Source: Streptomyces himalayensis subsp. himalayensis (GTDB taxonomy: Bacteria; Actinomycetota; Actinomycetes; Streptomycetales; Streptomycetaceae). From it: a stretch of DNA of 64,000 nucleotides. A program made the translations under genes and the position numbers. Below are positions 41,377-49,560 of the stretch, piece by piece (positions within the stretch are counted from its first letter, which is position 1; every line of letters starts with the position of its first letter). Under the pieces are notes generated by a model, which ran no database searches, was not told the origin of the DNA, and saw only the letters and a program-made list of their open reading frames with translations. The stretch covers positions 248,001-312,000 of the forward strand of contig NZ_JACEHE010000002.1 in assembly GCF_013778455.1 (NCBI RefSeq), given 5' to 3'.

Positions 41377-41981
41377 CACTGCCCTCTCGTCCGCACCCTG
41401 AGGTGCCCTCACCGGACAGCTCGGAATGTCGCCGACAACCCAGGCTGGCATATGTTTTTGACCCGCCCTCAAGAAGAGTTACTACAGGCCGGGAGTCCGC
41501 CGTTTCACGCACGTACCCAAGGAGTCGTTCGTTTTCCCCTGATCGGCAGTATGAAGAATCAGCTGCCCGGGTTCGGCGATCCTGCCACTGGAACCCCGCA
41601 CAGGCGACGAGCACTCGCAGCCAGCCCCGTCACCATCACGCCGGTCGCAACACCCACCTGACTCTGTCTCAACGCGTTGGACATGGCAGCACTCACGCTC
41701 CCGGCCCTGCACCCGTCAAGAGCCACCACGTCCACAGCGCACCATGCAGCCGATGTTGGAATCGGCGCTCCGGCGAGCAGAGCTGACGGGTTCTCTGAAT
41801 GCGTGGTCACGGCGCGGGAACCTGTGCGCCCATCAGGGACCGGCTGCTCCCCCATCCGGTGACTTCTGAGGACCGCCCTGTTATTCGATGTCGCTATGTC
41901 CCATTTATTCAGGTATCCAATCTTGCTGTCACGGCCTGCGCTGCCGCCGGCCCTGAACTCGATCGAGGAGCGTGGGGAAAG
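41377..41981. other. Divergent intergenic region, 605 bases
   Basis: Must hold the promoters of the minus-strand operon (UXS to flippase) and of the LAXTG gene. Small frames inside it show no family features. AT-rich stretches at about 41450-41480 and 41880-41930 are the likeliest promoter locations, but no consensus pair is convincing. Confidence 0.4.
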
Positions 41982-42524
41982 ATGCCGACATCGTCAAAAT
42001 GGCGAGCCTCAGTGGCCTCAGCAGCTGCGGCTGCTGTGCTCGTCACCGCACCACTGGTGGGCGCAGGGACCGCCCACGCGCAGTACCCGCCAGGGCCGGG
42101 TCTGACCCTCACCGACACCACAGGGCTCCCAGGACAGACGATCAGCTACAACGCAACGGGCTTGGAGTCGTTTGAGGAGGGGAACGAACTTTTCTTCTCG
42201 CGAGTGAAAGTTCTCGGCACATTCCGCGCCGACGCGGAGGGCAACGTGTCAGGGACGTTCACCATTCCCAGAAGGGCCAAGCCAGGTCTGCACGTCTTCG
42301 AACTCGTCCCCGAGGACCGGGACCCTATCCTCGCGGCCAACATCACCGTGATCGGCCGTGGGAAGGACGGGTACCCCGGCCCCGGGTATGGGAAGGGGGA
42401 ATACCCCCACCTCGCGGACACCGGTAGCGACACCAAGTTGCTTATCACCGGTGCGGCGGCGGCAGGGTTGATCGTCGCTGGCGCAGGAACCCTGGTGGTC
42501 ATGCGCCGGCGCACGCGTTCTTGA
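41982..42524 (+). CDS. LAXTG-anchored surface protein (class E sortase substrate)
   Basis: 180 residues from ATG 41982 (GGGGAA upstream). A signal peptide covers residues 1-33 (VASAAAAAVLVTAPLVGAGTAHAQ). A beta-rich domain follows (LTLTDTTGLPGQTISYNATGL, GNVSGTFTIPRRAKPGLHVFELV), like an Ig-type stalk. A Gly/Pro-rich stretch leads to LADTG near residue 145, then a hydrophobic helix and the basic tail MRRRTRS. LAXTG is the motif used by Streptomyces class E sortases. It is 12 bases ahead of the DUF4012 gene, so it belongs to the glycan locus. Confidence 0.88.
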   Translation: MPTSSKWRASVASAAAAAVLVTAPLVGAGTAHAQYPPGPGLTLTDTTGLPGQTISYNATGLESFEEGNELFFSRVKVLGTFRADAEGNVSGTFTIPRRAKPGLHVFELVPEDRDPILAANITVIGRGKDGYPGPGYGKGEYPHLADTGSDTKLLITGAAAAGLIVAGAGTLVVMRRRTRS

Positions 42525-42536
42525 CGGAGTCAGAGC

Positions 42537-44390
42537 ATGCACATGCCGCGCTCTTACGTGCGTCCTGGGCCCGTCCAGGACGCACGCGACCTCCGCCTCG
42601 GTGGCCTCCGCCGTCCAGCAAGAACTCTGCTGCTGGTCGCCACCGGTCTGCTCCTTGCGGGCGCGGCCTGGATTGTCGTCACCGGTCTACTCGCCCGGTC
42701 CGAGCTGCTGGCGGCCCAGCAGGACCTGGACAAGCTGCGGCAGTCGTTCGGCACCGCTTCGGCGGCGAGCAGCACTGCCGCAGCTGCCACACGACAGTCC
42801 GGCCTGGATGCAGCGATGCGCTCCGCGGCGGAGCATGCCGCGCGAGCGCATCGTCTCACCACCGGTCCTGCCTGGTATCCGGGCGCTCACCTGCCCTTCA
42901 TCGGGGAACCTGTCCGAACAGTGCGCGGTGCCGCGTACGCCGCCGACAGGCTGACCGGCGAGGTCCTGCCACCGCTGGTGCGTGCCGTCCCCGAAATCAC
43001 TGTCGACGCACGCAAGGGCGGCGTTCCACAGATCCTCGCGGCGTTGCAAGGCCAGGCCCCGGCGATCGCCCGAGCCGCGCACGTCGCAGCCGAGGTGCGG
43101 AGCGAAGTCCGCGAACTGCCCAGCTCCACCTGGCTGCGGGCTGCGGACCGGGCACATACACAGTTGTCCCGGCAACTCGACCGTCTCAGCACGGCCGCGG
43201 CCGACGCCTCTGTCGCAGCTCGCGCGCTTCCGCCGATGCTCGGGGCACAGGGGACACGACGCTACCTCCTGGTCTTCCAGAACACAGCCGAAGCACGCGG
43301 TACTGGTGGGCTGCCGGGGGCCTTCGCCGTGCTCAGCGCCGACAACGGCCGACTGCGTTTCGAGCGCTTCGGCAATGACACTGAGCTGGGGCACACCAGC
43401 GCCGACGTGAATCTGGGAGCCGAATACGCGGCCCTGTACGGAAGACACGCCCCCACCCGCGTCTGGGTCAACTCAAATGTCAGCCCGCATTTTCCCCATG
43501 CCGCCCGCATCTGGACCGCGGCATGGCGGAAGCACAGCGGTCAGCGCGTGGACGGTGTCATCGCTCTCGACCCCAGCACCCTGAGCCTGCTTCTGCGTGC
43601 CACCGGACCGGCCCGACTACCCGACGGGACAGCCCTCACCGCCGACAACGCGGTGGATCTCACCATGAGGGCCAGCTACGCGACCCACGAGGACGTCCTG
43701 GCACGCAAGGCATTCTTCATTGATGCGGCCCGCGCCGCCGCCGCTCGGCTGATGGACGCGGCCGACGATCCGCGGCTGATCCCCGCGATGGTCCGTGCTG
43801 TTCACGAGGCCCAGCAGGAGGGACGTCTCAAGCTCTGGAGCGCCCGCCAGTCCGAACAGCGTCTTCTCGAATCACGTCTGTTCGGTGGTGCGCTGCCCGA
43901 CACCCCCGGGCCGTTCGCCGGACTCATCGTGAACAACGCGGCCGGCACCAAGCTGGACTACTACCTGGATCGCCGCCTGACCTGGACGCCGGGCCGCTGC
44001 ACCCCGAACGACCGATCCGTCACCGCGACCGTGACTCTCGTCAACCGGGCACCGGCCTCCGGACTCCCCACCTACGTCACCCAGCGGCTCGACAAGCGGC
44101 CCTATCGCACGCGGCCCGGCGACAACCGGCTGCTGGTGTCCTACTACGCCAGCGTGGGCGCCAGCCTGACCAGGACCACCCTCGACGGTCGCCCGGTCAT
44201 GTTGCACTCCTCCGTCGAACGCGGCCATCCCGTCTACACCTTCGATCTGGAACTGCCCGCCCAGTCCAGCCGCACGCTGGTGCTGCACCTTCGGGAGCCG
44301 CTTTCAGACCGCGCCCCTGTGCTTCAGCGGCAGCCACTGGTGATCCCGCTCCAGGCCACGGTGACGCCGGGGCGATCGTGCCAGGCCTGA
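42537..44390 (+). CDS. DUF4012 domain membrane-anchored protein
   Basis: 617 residues. One helix at about residues 29-51 (RTLLLVATGLLLAGAAWIVV) anchors it, and the rest is outside the membrane. RYLLVFQNTAEARGTGGLPGAFAVL, then ARIWTAAWRKHSGQRVDGVIALDPSTLSLLL and LTADNAVDLTMRASYATHEDVLARKAFF are the DUF4012 hallmarks. DUF4012 proteins accompany polysaccharide clusters throughout the actinobacteria and may function like LytR-CpsA-Psr-type transfer or assembly factors; this is not proven. No LytR domain exists elsewhere in this window, so this protein is a candidate for linking the polymer to the wall. Confidence 0.9.
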   Translation: MHMPRSYVRPGPVQDARDLRLGGLRRPARTLLLVATGLLLAGAAWIVVTGLLARSELLAAQQDLDKLRQSFGTASAASSTAAAATRQSGLDAAMRSAAEHAARAHRLTTGPAWYPGAHLPFIGEPVRTVRGAAYAADRLTGEVLPPLVRAVPEITVDARKGGVPQILAALQGQAPAIARAAHVAAEVRSEVRELPSSTWLRAADRAHTQLSRQLDRLSTAAADASVAARALPPMLGAQGTRRYLLVFQNTAEARGTGGLPGAFAVLSADNGRLRFERFGNDTELGHTSADVNLGAEYAALYGRHAPTRVWVNSNVSPHFPHAARIWTAAWRKHSGQRVDGVIALDPSTLSLLLRATGPARLPDGTALTADNAVDLTMRASYATHEDVLARKAFFIDAARAAAARLMDAADDPRLIPAMVRAVHEAQQEGRLKLWSARQSEQRLLESRLFGGALPDTPGPFAGLIVNNAAGTKLDYYLDRRLTWTPGRCTPNDRSVTATVTLVNRAPASGLPTYVTQRLDKRPYRTRPGDNRLLVSYYASVGASLTRTTLDGRPVMLHSSVERGHPVYTFDLELPAQSSRTLVLHLREPLSDRAPVLQRQPLVIPLQATVTPGRSCQA

Positions 44391-44564
44391 CCAGATGCCC
44401 GCCCCTTTCTGCGCATCCCAGTCCACCGAGTTGCCCGAATTCGAGTCGACCGAATCCGCTGATCGGAACCGTCTGTGACGAGCAAGCACTGTCGGACGTC
44501 ACCAGGCGCCGCAGCTCCGATGACTCAGAGTGATGCTCGGAACCAGCCGCGAAGGATGGTGTCG

Positions 44565-45443
44565 ATGGGTGCCACGAAGCCGAGCAGGCCGAGGCCGGTG
44601 ACGCCCATCGTGACGGCGGCTGTACTCCTGACGGCGCTGCTCACTTCCTGTGCCGCGGCGGCAGAACACGGAAGCCCGGCTGCGGTTGCGCCGGTGCGGG
44701 CTGCAAGAGGGACCGAGCAGTTGCGACCAAAGGTGCTCGAGACCCTTCCCCATGACGCCGAGGCATTCACCCAGGGACTGGAGATGGCCGGCGGCACGCT
44801 TTACGAGAGCACCGGCATTGCCGGGCAGTCCTCTGTTCGGGCGGGCCTGCCCGGCAAGAGCCCCACACTCCGCGTCACGATGCCCGCGCCGCTCTTCGGT
44901 GAGGGGATCACCGTCCTCGGCCGCACTCTGTGGCAGCTCACATGGCAGAACGGCATCGCGATCGAACGCGACGCAAGGACCCTGTCAGAACTGCGCCGGG
45001 TCTCCTACCAGGACGACGGCTGGGGCCTCTGCCACCAGCGGGAACGCAACCGGCTGGTGACGAGCAACGGATCGTCCCGACTCACCTTCCGGGATCCGAA
45101 GACGCTGGCGAAGCAAGGCGACGTGGCCGTCACGGCCCATGGGCGGCCGGTCACGGCGTTGAACGAACTCGAATGTGTCGGCGATCTCGTGTACGCCAAC
45201 GTCCTCTTCACTGACCGGATCGTACGCATTGACGCCAGCACCGGCGCGGTGACGGGGGAAATCGACGCCACGGGCCTGTTGCCCCCGAACGAAAGAGTGC
45301 ACGGAGCCGTCCTGAACGGCGTCGCCGCCGTCCCCGGCACCGATCAGTTCCTGCTCACCGGCAAGCTGTGGCCCAAGATGTTCCGTGTCAAGTTCGTCTC
45401 CTCCCCAGCACCAGCAGTGCGGCAGATGCCATCCGAACGGTAG
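44565..45443 (+). CDS. Glutaminyl-peptide cyclotransferase-like lipoprotein
   Basis: 292 residues from ATG 44565 (GAAGGA eight bases upstream; the frame is open from 44475). A lipoprotein signal with a lipobox LLTSC near residues 25-29 precedes a five-blade-type propeller domain: VLETLPHDAEAFTQGLEMAGGTLYESTG, FGEGITVLGRTLWQLTWQNG, DDGWGLCHQRERNRLVTSNGSSRL, VTALNELECVGDLVYANVLFTDRI and LNGVAAVPGTDQFLLTGKLWP. Family enzymes cyclise N-terminal Gln to pyroglutamate. The LNELE and FTQGLE motifs include the catalytic Glu. Its neighbour to the left is the DUF4012 gene. Confidence 0.88.
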   Translation: MGATKPSRPRPVTPIVTAAVLLTALLTSCAAAAEHGSPAAVAPVRAARGTEQLRPKVLETLPHDAEAFTQGLEMAGGTLYESTGIAGQSSVRAGLPGKSPTLRVTMPAPLFGEGITVLGRTLWQLTWQNGIAIERDARTLSELRRVSYQDDGWGLCHQRERNRLVTSNGSSRLTFRDPKTLAKQGDVAVTAHGRPVTALNELECVGDLVYANVLFTDRIVRIDASTGAVTGEIDATGLLPPNERVHGAVLNGVAAVPGTDQFLLTGKLWPKMFRVKFVSSPAPAVRQMPSER

Positions 45444-45562
45444 CGGCGAACACATGGGCCCTGTTCAGCAGCGGCCGGATGGGGCCGCCACCGCAGCCAG
45501 GGGCAAGGCAACCCTCAGCGACGCAGATCACCGCACGCGCGACTACAGCACGGCGGCATATG

Positions 45563-45604
45563 TTGGGTAGTCTCAGACGGACTGCATAAGTTACTGCTTA
45601 GTAA
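45563..45604 (+). promoter_or_regulatory. Promoter with a palindromic operator candidate for the iron-sulfur oxidoreductase
   Basis: TTGGGT at 45563, a 17-base spacer, then ATAAGT at 45586-45591 resembles a vegetative -35/-10 pair. The last base of the -10 begins a perfect palindrome, TTACT-GCTT-AGTAA (45591-45604), placed at the expected start of transcription. Repressor binding there would block initiation. The regulator is not encoded next to it. The gene starts about 60 bases later. Confidence 0.65.
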
Positions 45605-45667
45605 TCACTGAAGATCCGCTGAAGCACCCCGCTGAAGCACCACCTCGCAGGCCCGAGGAGCCCCCAA

Positions 45668-47968
45668 ATGCAACTCGCCGCGATCATCGTGTCGCTGGTG
45701 CTGACCGTGGTCGGCGTTGCGCTCATTGCCCGAGCCGTCGCCCAGATCTACCGGTTCATCACGCTCGGTCAGCCCGTGCCCGCCGGCAGCCGCACGGACA
45801 ACCCCAAGCAGCGGACGATCACCCTGGTCAAGGAGTTCCTGGGCCACACCCGGATGAACCGGTGGGGGATCGTCGGCTTCGCGCACTGGTTCGTCGCGAT
45901 CGGCTTTCTGACCCTGCCGCCGACGCTGGCCCAGGCGTACGGGCAGCTCTTCGAGGCCGACTGGACGCTGCCGGCGATCGGCGGCTTCCTGCCGTTCGAG
46001 ATGTACATCGAGTTCATCGGCCTGATGACGGTCGTCGGCATCCTGGTGCTGATCGTGATCCGGCTGCTGAGCCTGCCGTCGCGGGCCGGCCGCAAGTCGC
46101 GGTTCGCGGGCTCCAAGGCCTGGCAGGCGTACTTCGTCGAGTACGTGATCCTCACCATCGGTCTGGCGATCCTGGCCCTGCGCGGTCTCGAGGGCGCCAT
46201 CCACCATGTGGAGCACTACGAGGCCGCGTACTTCGTCTCGTATCCGCTGGTCCTGGCCTTCAAGGGGCTGAGCGTCGGCGCGCTGCAGAACCTCATCTAC
46301 TTCACCGCGATGATCAAGATCGGCACCTCGCTCATCTGGATGATCACGGTCTCGCTGAACACCAACATGGGTGTCGCCTGGCACCGCTTCCTCGGCTTCC
46401 CGAACATCTGGTTCAAGCGGAACGCCGACGGCTCCACCGCGCTGGGCGCACTCCAGCCCATGACGTCCGGCGGCAAGCCGATCGACTTCGAGGACCCAGG
46501 CGAGGACGACATCTACGGCGTCTCCCAGGTCGAGCAGTTCTCCTGGAAGGGCCTGCTGGACTTCTCGACCTGCACCGAGTGCGGTCGCTGCCAGTCGCAG
46601 TGCCCCGCCTGGAACACCGGCAAGCCGCTGTCGCCGAAGCTGCTGATCATGTCGCTGCGCGACCACGCGTACGCCAAGGCCCCCTACCTGCTCGCCGGCG
46701 GCGGCAAGACCATGGAGGGCGAGGAGAAGGCGACCGCAGAGCAGCTGAAGGACGTCCCGGCCGCGGCGCTCGCCGAGGCCGAGCGGCCGCTGATCGGCAC
46801 CGTCGAGGCTGCGACTGACAGCGGCTTCGCCGCGGGCGGCGTCATCGACCCGGACGTCCTGTGGTCCTGCACCACCTGCGGTGCGTGCGTGGAGCAGTGC
46901 CCGGTCGACATCGAGCATGTCGACCACATCGTCGACATGCGCCGCTACCAGGTCATGATCGAGAGCGCCTTCCCGAGCGAGGCCGGGACGATGCTCAAGA
47001 ACCTGGAGAAGAAGGGCAACCCCTGGGGGCTCGCCAAGAAGCAGCGTCTCGAGTGGACCAAGGAAGTCGACTTCGAGGTGCCGGTCGTCGGCAAGGACAT
47101 CGAGGACCTCAGCGAGGTCGACTACCTCTACTGGGTCGGCTGCGCGGGCGCCCTGGAGGACCGGGCCAAGAAGACCACCAAGGCCTTCGCGGAGCTGCTG
47201 CACATCGCGGGCGTCAAGTTCGCGATCATGGGCGGCGACGAGAAGTGCACCGGTGACTCCGCCCGCCGTCTGGGCAACGAGCCGCTCTTCCAGCAGCTCG
47301 GCCAGGAGAACGTCGCCATGCTGAACATGGCCTTCGGCGAGGACGACGAGGACGAGAGCACCAAGAAGCCCAAGTCCGCCAAGAAGATCGTCGCCACCTG
47401 CCCGCACTGCTTCAACACGATCGCGAACGAGTACCCGCAGCTCGGCGGCGAGTTCGAGGTCATCCACCACACGCAGCTGCTGCAGCACCTCATCGACGAG
47501 GGCAAGCTGATCCCCGTCACCCCCGTCGACGGTCTGATCACCTACCACGACCCCTGCTACCTGGGCCGCCACAACAAGATCTACACGCCGCCGCGCGAGA
47601 TCATGGACAAGGTCCCGGGCCTGCGCCAGCAGGAGATGCACCGCCACAAGGAGCGCGGCTTCTGCTGCGGCGCCGGCGGTGCCCGGATGTGGATGGAAGA
47701 GCGGATCGGCAAGCGCATCAACACCGAGCGCGTCGACGAGGCGCTGTCCCTCAACCCGGACATCGTCTCCACCGCCTGCCCGTTCTGCCTCGTCATGCTG
47801 ACCGACTCGGTCAACGGCAAGAAGAACGACGGAAAGGCCAAGGAGTCGCTGCAGGTCGTGGACGTCGCGCAACTGCTGCTCGACTCGGTGAAGACACCTG
47901 CCGACAACCCGCCCCCGGCGGGCGAGGCCGAGGCGGAGAGCGAGCCGGAGCCGGAGCCCGTCAAGTAG
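45668..47968 (+). CDS. Membrane-bound iron-sulfur oxidoreductase (HdrD/CCG-type)
   Basis: 766 residues. The first 260 residues hold about five membrane helices. Two [4Fe-4S] motifs follow: CTECGRCQSQC (Cys302, 305, 308, 312) and CTTCGACVEQC (Cys401, 404, 407, 411). The C-terminal half has two cysteine-rich CCG-type domains, ending with CCGAGGARMWMEERIGKRIN at about 666 and TACPFCLVMLTD near 705. An acidic tail ends the protein. These enzymes pass electrons from a dehydrogenase, often acyl-CoA or lactate oxidation, to the quinone pool. Partner genes are not in the window. Confidence 0.9.
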   Translation: MQLAAIIVSLVLTVVGVALIARAVAQIYRFITLGQPVPAGSRTDNPKQRTITLVKEFLGHTRMNRWGIVGFAHWFVAIGFLTLPPTLAQAYGQLFEADWTLPAIGGFLPFEMYIEFIGLMTVVGILVLIVIRLLSLPSRAGRKSRFAGSKAWQAYFVEYVILTIGLAILALRGLEGAIHHVEHYEAAYFVSYPLVLAFKGLSVGALQNLIYFTAMIKIGTSLIWMITVSLNTNMGVAWHRFLGFPNIWFKRNADGSTALGALQPMTSGGKPIDFEDPGEDDIYGVSQVEQFSWKGLLDFSTCTECGRCQSQCPAWNTGKPLSPKLLIMSLRDHAYAKAPYLLAGGGKTMEGEEKATAEQLKDVPAAALAEAERPLIGTVEAATDSGFAAGGVIDPDVLWSCTTCGACVEQCPVDIEHVDHIVDMRRYQVMIESAFPSEAGTMLKNLEKKGNPWGLAKKQRLEWTKEVDFEVPVVGKDIEDLSEVDYLYWVGCAGALEDRAKKTTKAFAELLHIAGVKFAIMGGDEKCTGDSARRLGNEPLFQQLGQENVAMLNMAFGEDDEDESTKKPKSAKKIVATCPHCFNTIANEYPQLGGEFEVIHHTQLLQHLIDEGKLIPVTPVDGLITYHDPCYLGRHNKIYTPPREIMDKVPGLRQQEMHRHKERGFCCGAGGARMWMEERIGKRINTERVDEALSLNPDIVSTACPFCLVMLTDSVNGKKNDGKAKESLQVVDVAQLLLDSVKTPADNPPPAGEAEAESEPEPEPVK

Positions 47969-48005
47969 GCAAGGTTCGTACCGTTCCGTACGCTTCGTAC
48001 GCAAC

Positions 48006-48044
48006 GCGAAGGGCCGGGTTCCCGTCTGGGGCCCGGCCCTTCGC
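48006..48044 (+). terminator. Intrinsic terminator of the iron-sulfur gene
   Basis: Long inverted repeat: GCGAAGGGCCGGG on the left pairs with its complement on the right, with a roughly 10-base loop. It begins 38 bases after the stop codon. Confidence 0.85.
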
Positions 48045-48114
48045 ATGCCTCCTCGTGCCGCCTGGTGCCTCGTTGTCCGCCCTGCCCTTACGTGGCCGGT
48101 GAAACAAGAGCATC

Positions 48115-49560
48115 ATGAGCCGGTTGTTGTTGTCCGTGATGCCGATGCCATTGAGGTGGATGGTGCCTATACCGAGCGCAGGAAGCAGAAGTCAGCGCCA
48201 CCGCCACACCGGTCTACGAGCCACCGCCGCCGTCCTGGGCTGCGCTCTCCTGCTCTCCGGCTGCGGCGAACTCGCGCATGACGGCGGGTCCGCCACGAAG
48301 CATCAGCAGGCGACCAGGACGGCTGGTGCTTCCAGGGCTCCCGGCAAGGACGGGGGCACCCCGCGCCTGCCCGTGCCCCGCGGCAAGGGCAGCCGCGTCG
48401 CCGACGACTTCAATGGCGACGGGCACCGCGATCTCGTCCTCAACGACCTGGTGAAGGGCCCGGACGAGCTGCACGGCGACGACGCCGGCATCGGGGTCGT
48501 GTACGGCGGCGGGCAAGGGCGAGGGCAGGGACTCGTGCCCGGTGCGCGGCAGTTGCTGAGCCCCGCCGAGTACGCCGCACCGACCAAGGGTCAGCTGCCC
48601 GCCGCCTTCGACGCCGAGGCCTCCTGCGATCTCGACGACGACGGCTTCACCGACCTCGTCGTCTCCACCGACCCGCCGTACGACGGTCAGGGGCAGCCGC
48701 CGGTGCCGTTGCAGCTGCTCTTCGGTTCGCCGAAGGGGCTGGCCGGCAAGGCCGTGACCGTGCGCATCCCCGCCCGTGCCCGGTTCGGCAACGACTGGCC
48801 CGACCAGTCCGTGTGCGGCGACTTCGACGGGGACGGCGCCATGGACCTCGTCGTGCACGCGTCGGACAGCCGGATCAGTTATCTGCGCGGGCCCTTCAGC
48901 CGTAAGGGCTCCCCCCGAGCCGCCGGCACTCCGCTGGCCGCGCCCGGGAACGTCCCCGTCGGGCCCTCCGTCGACGTCAACCGCGACGGCTACGACGACG
49001 TGCTGGTGCGCGCCACCGCCTCCCCCGAGTCGGCGTCGAGCCTCGTCCTCGGGGGTCCGGCCGGCCCCACCCGTACCGGGAGCGTCTTCCCGGCGGGCTC
49101 CGCCGTGGCGTTCGGCCGTTTCGGCAAGGGCCGGGGCACGGACGCCGCGATCGGCACGAGCGACGGGGTCGCCTTGCGCTACGACGTGCCCGGCACCCTG
49201 CGCGGAAGCCTCTCCCGGTCGGGTACCGCCGGAGCCGGCGCAGTCCTGGCGGCCGGTGACCTCGACGGCGACGGGCTGAGCGAACTCGTTGTCGGCGGCG
49301 ACCGGTTGCAGATCTTCAAGGGGCGCTCGAAGGGTCTCTCGGCGGCAGGCGCGGTCACCGTGGCACCGGCGGCGCAGGGCTCCACCCAGCTCCTCGCCGT
49401 CGCCGACTTCGACGGGGACAAACGGGCTGATCTCGTCGTACGGACGTATCGCGGGGAGACGAAGGATACGGTGGCGCTCTTTCCGGGGAGGAAGAGCGGT
49501 CTGGTCGCGGTGGAGCCGGAAGTGACCTTCTCCACCGCCGAGTTCTTGGGGGGATCCTGA
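48115..49560 (+). CDS. FG-GAP repeat (integrin-like) lipoprotein
   Basis: 481 residues from ATG 48115; the true start may be a later ATG or GTG (48160-48163), which would give a normal signal length. A lipobox LLSGC (Cys50) marks it as a lipoprotein. Seven FG-GAP-type calcium loops are visible, for example DFNGDGHRDL, DLDDDGFTDL, DFDGDGAMDL, DVNRDGYDDV and DFDGDKRADL; the fifth (GKGRGTDAA) is degenerate. A seven-bladed propeller is expected. The next gene starts on the last base of its stop (TGATG), so the two are coupled. Confidence 0.87.
   Translation: MSRLLLSVMPMPLRWMVPIPSAGSRSQRHRHTGLRATAAVLGCALLLSGCGELAHDGGSATKHQQATRTAGASRAPGKDGGTPRLPVPRGKGSRVADDFNGDGHRDLVLNDLVKGPDELHGDDAGIGVVYGGGQGRGQGLVPGARQLLSPAEYAAPTKGQLPAAFDAEASCDLDDDGFTDLVVSTDPPYDGQGQPPVPLQLLFGSPKGLAGKAVTVRIPARARFGNDWPDQSVCGDFDGDGAMDLVVHASDSRISYLRGPFSRKGSPRAAGTPLAAPGNVPVGPSVDVNRDGYDDVLVRATASPESASSLVLGGPAGPTRTGSVFPAGSAVAFGRFGKGRGTDAAIGTSDGVALRYDVPGTLRGSLSRSGTAGAGAVLAAGDLDGDGLSELVVGGDRLQIFKGRSKGLSAAGAVTVAPAAQGSTQLLAVADFDGDKRADLVVRTYRGETKDTVALFPGRKSGLVAVEPEVTFSTAEFLGGS

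Noticed and set aside
41376..41472. Longer start for the UXS-like enzyme
   Set aside because: The conserved Rossmann motif begins directly after ATG 41376, which has a good ribosome site.
45605..48046. 813-codon minus-strand frame opposite the iron-sulfur gene
   Set aside because: The plus strand has complete iron-sulfur motifs; the minus frame is low-complexity and arises from G/C-rich third positions.
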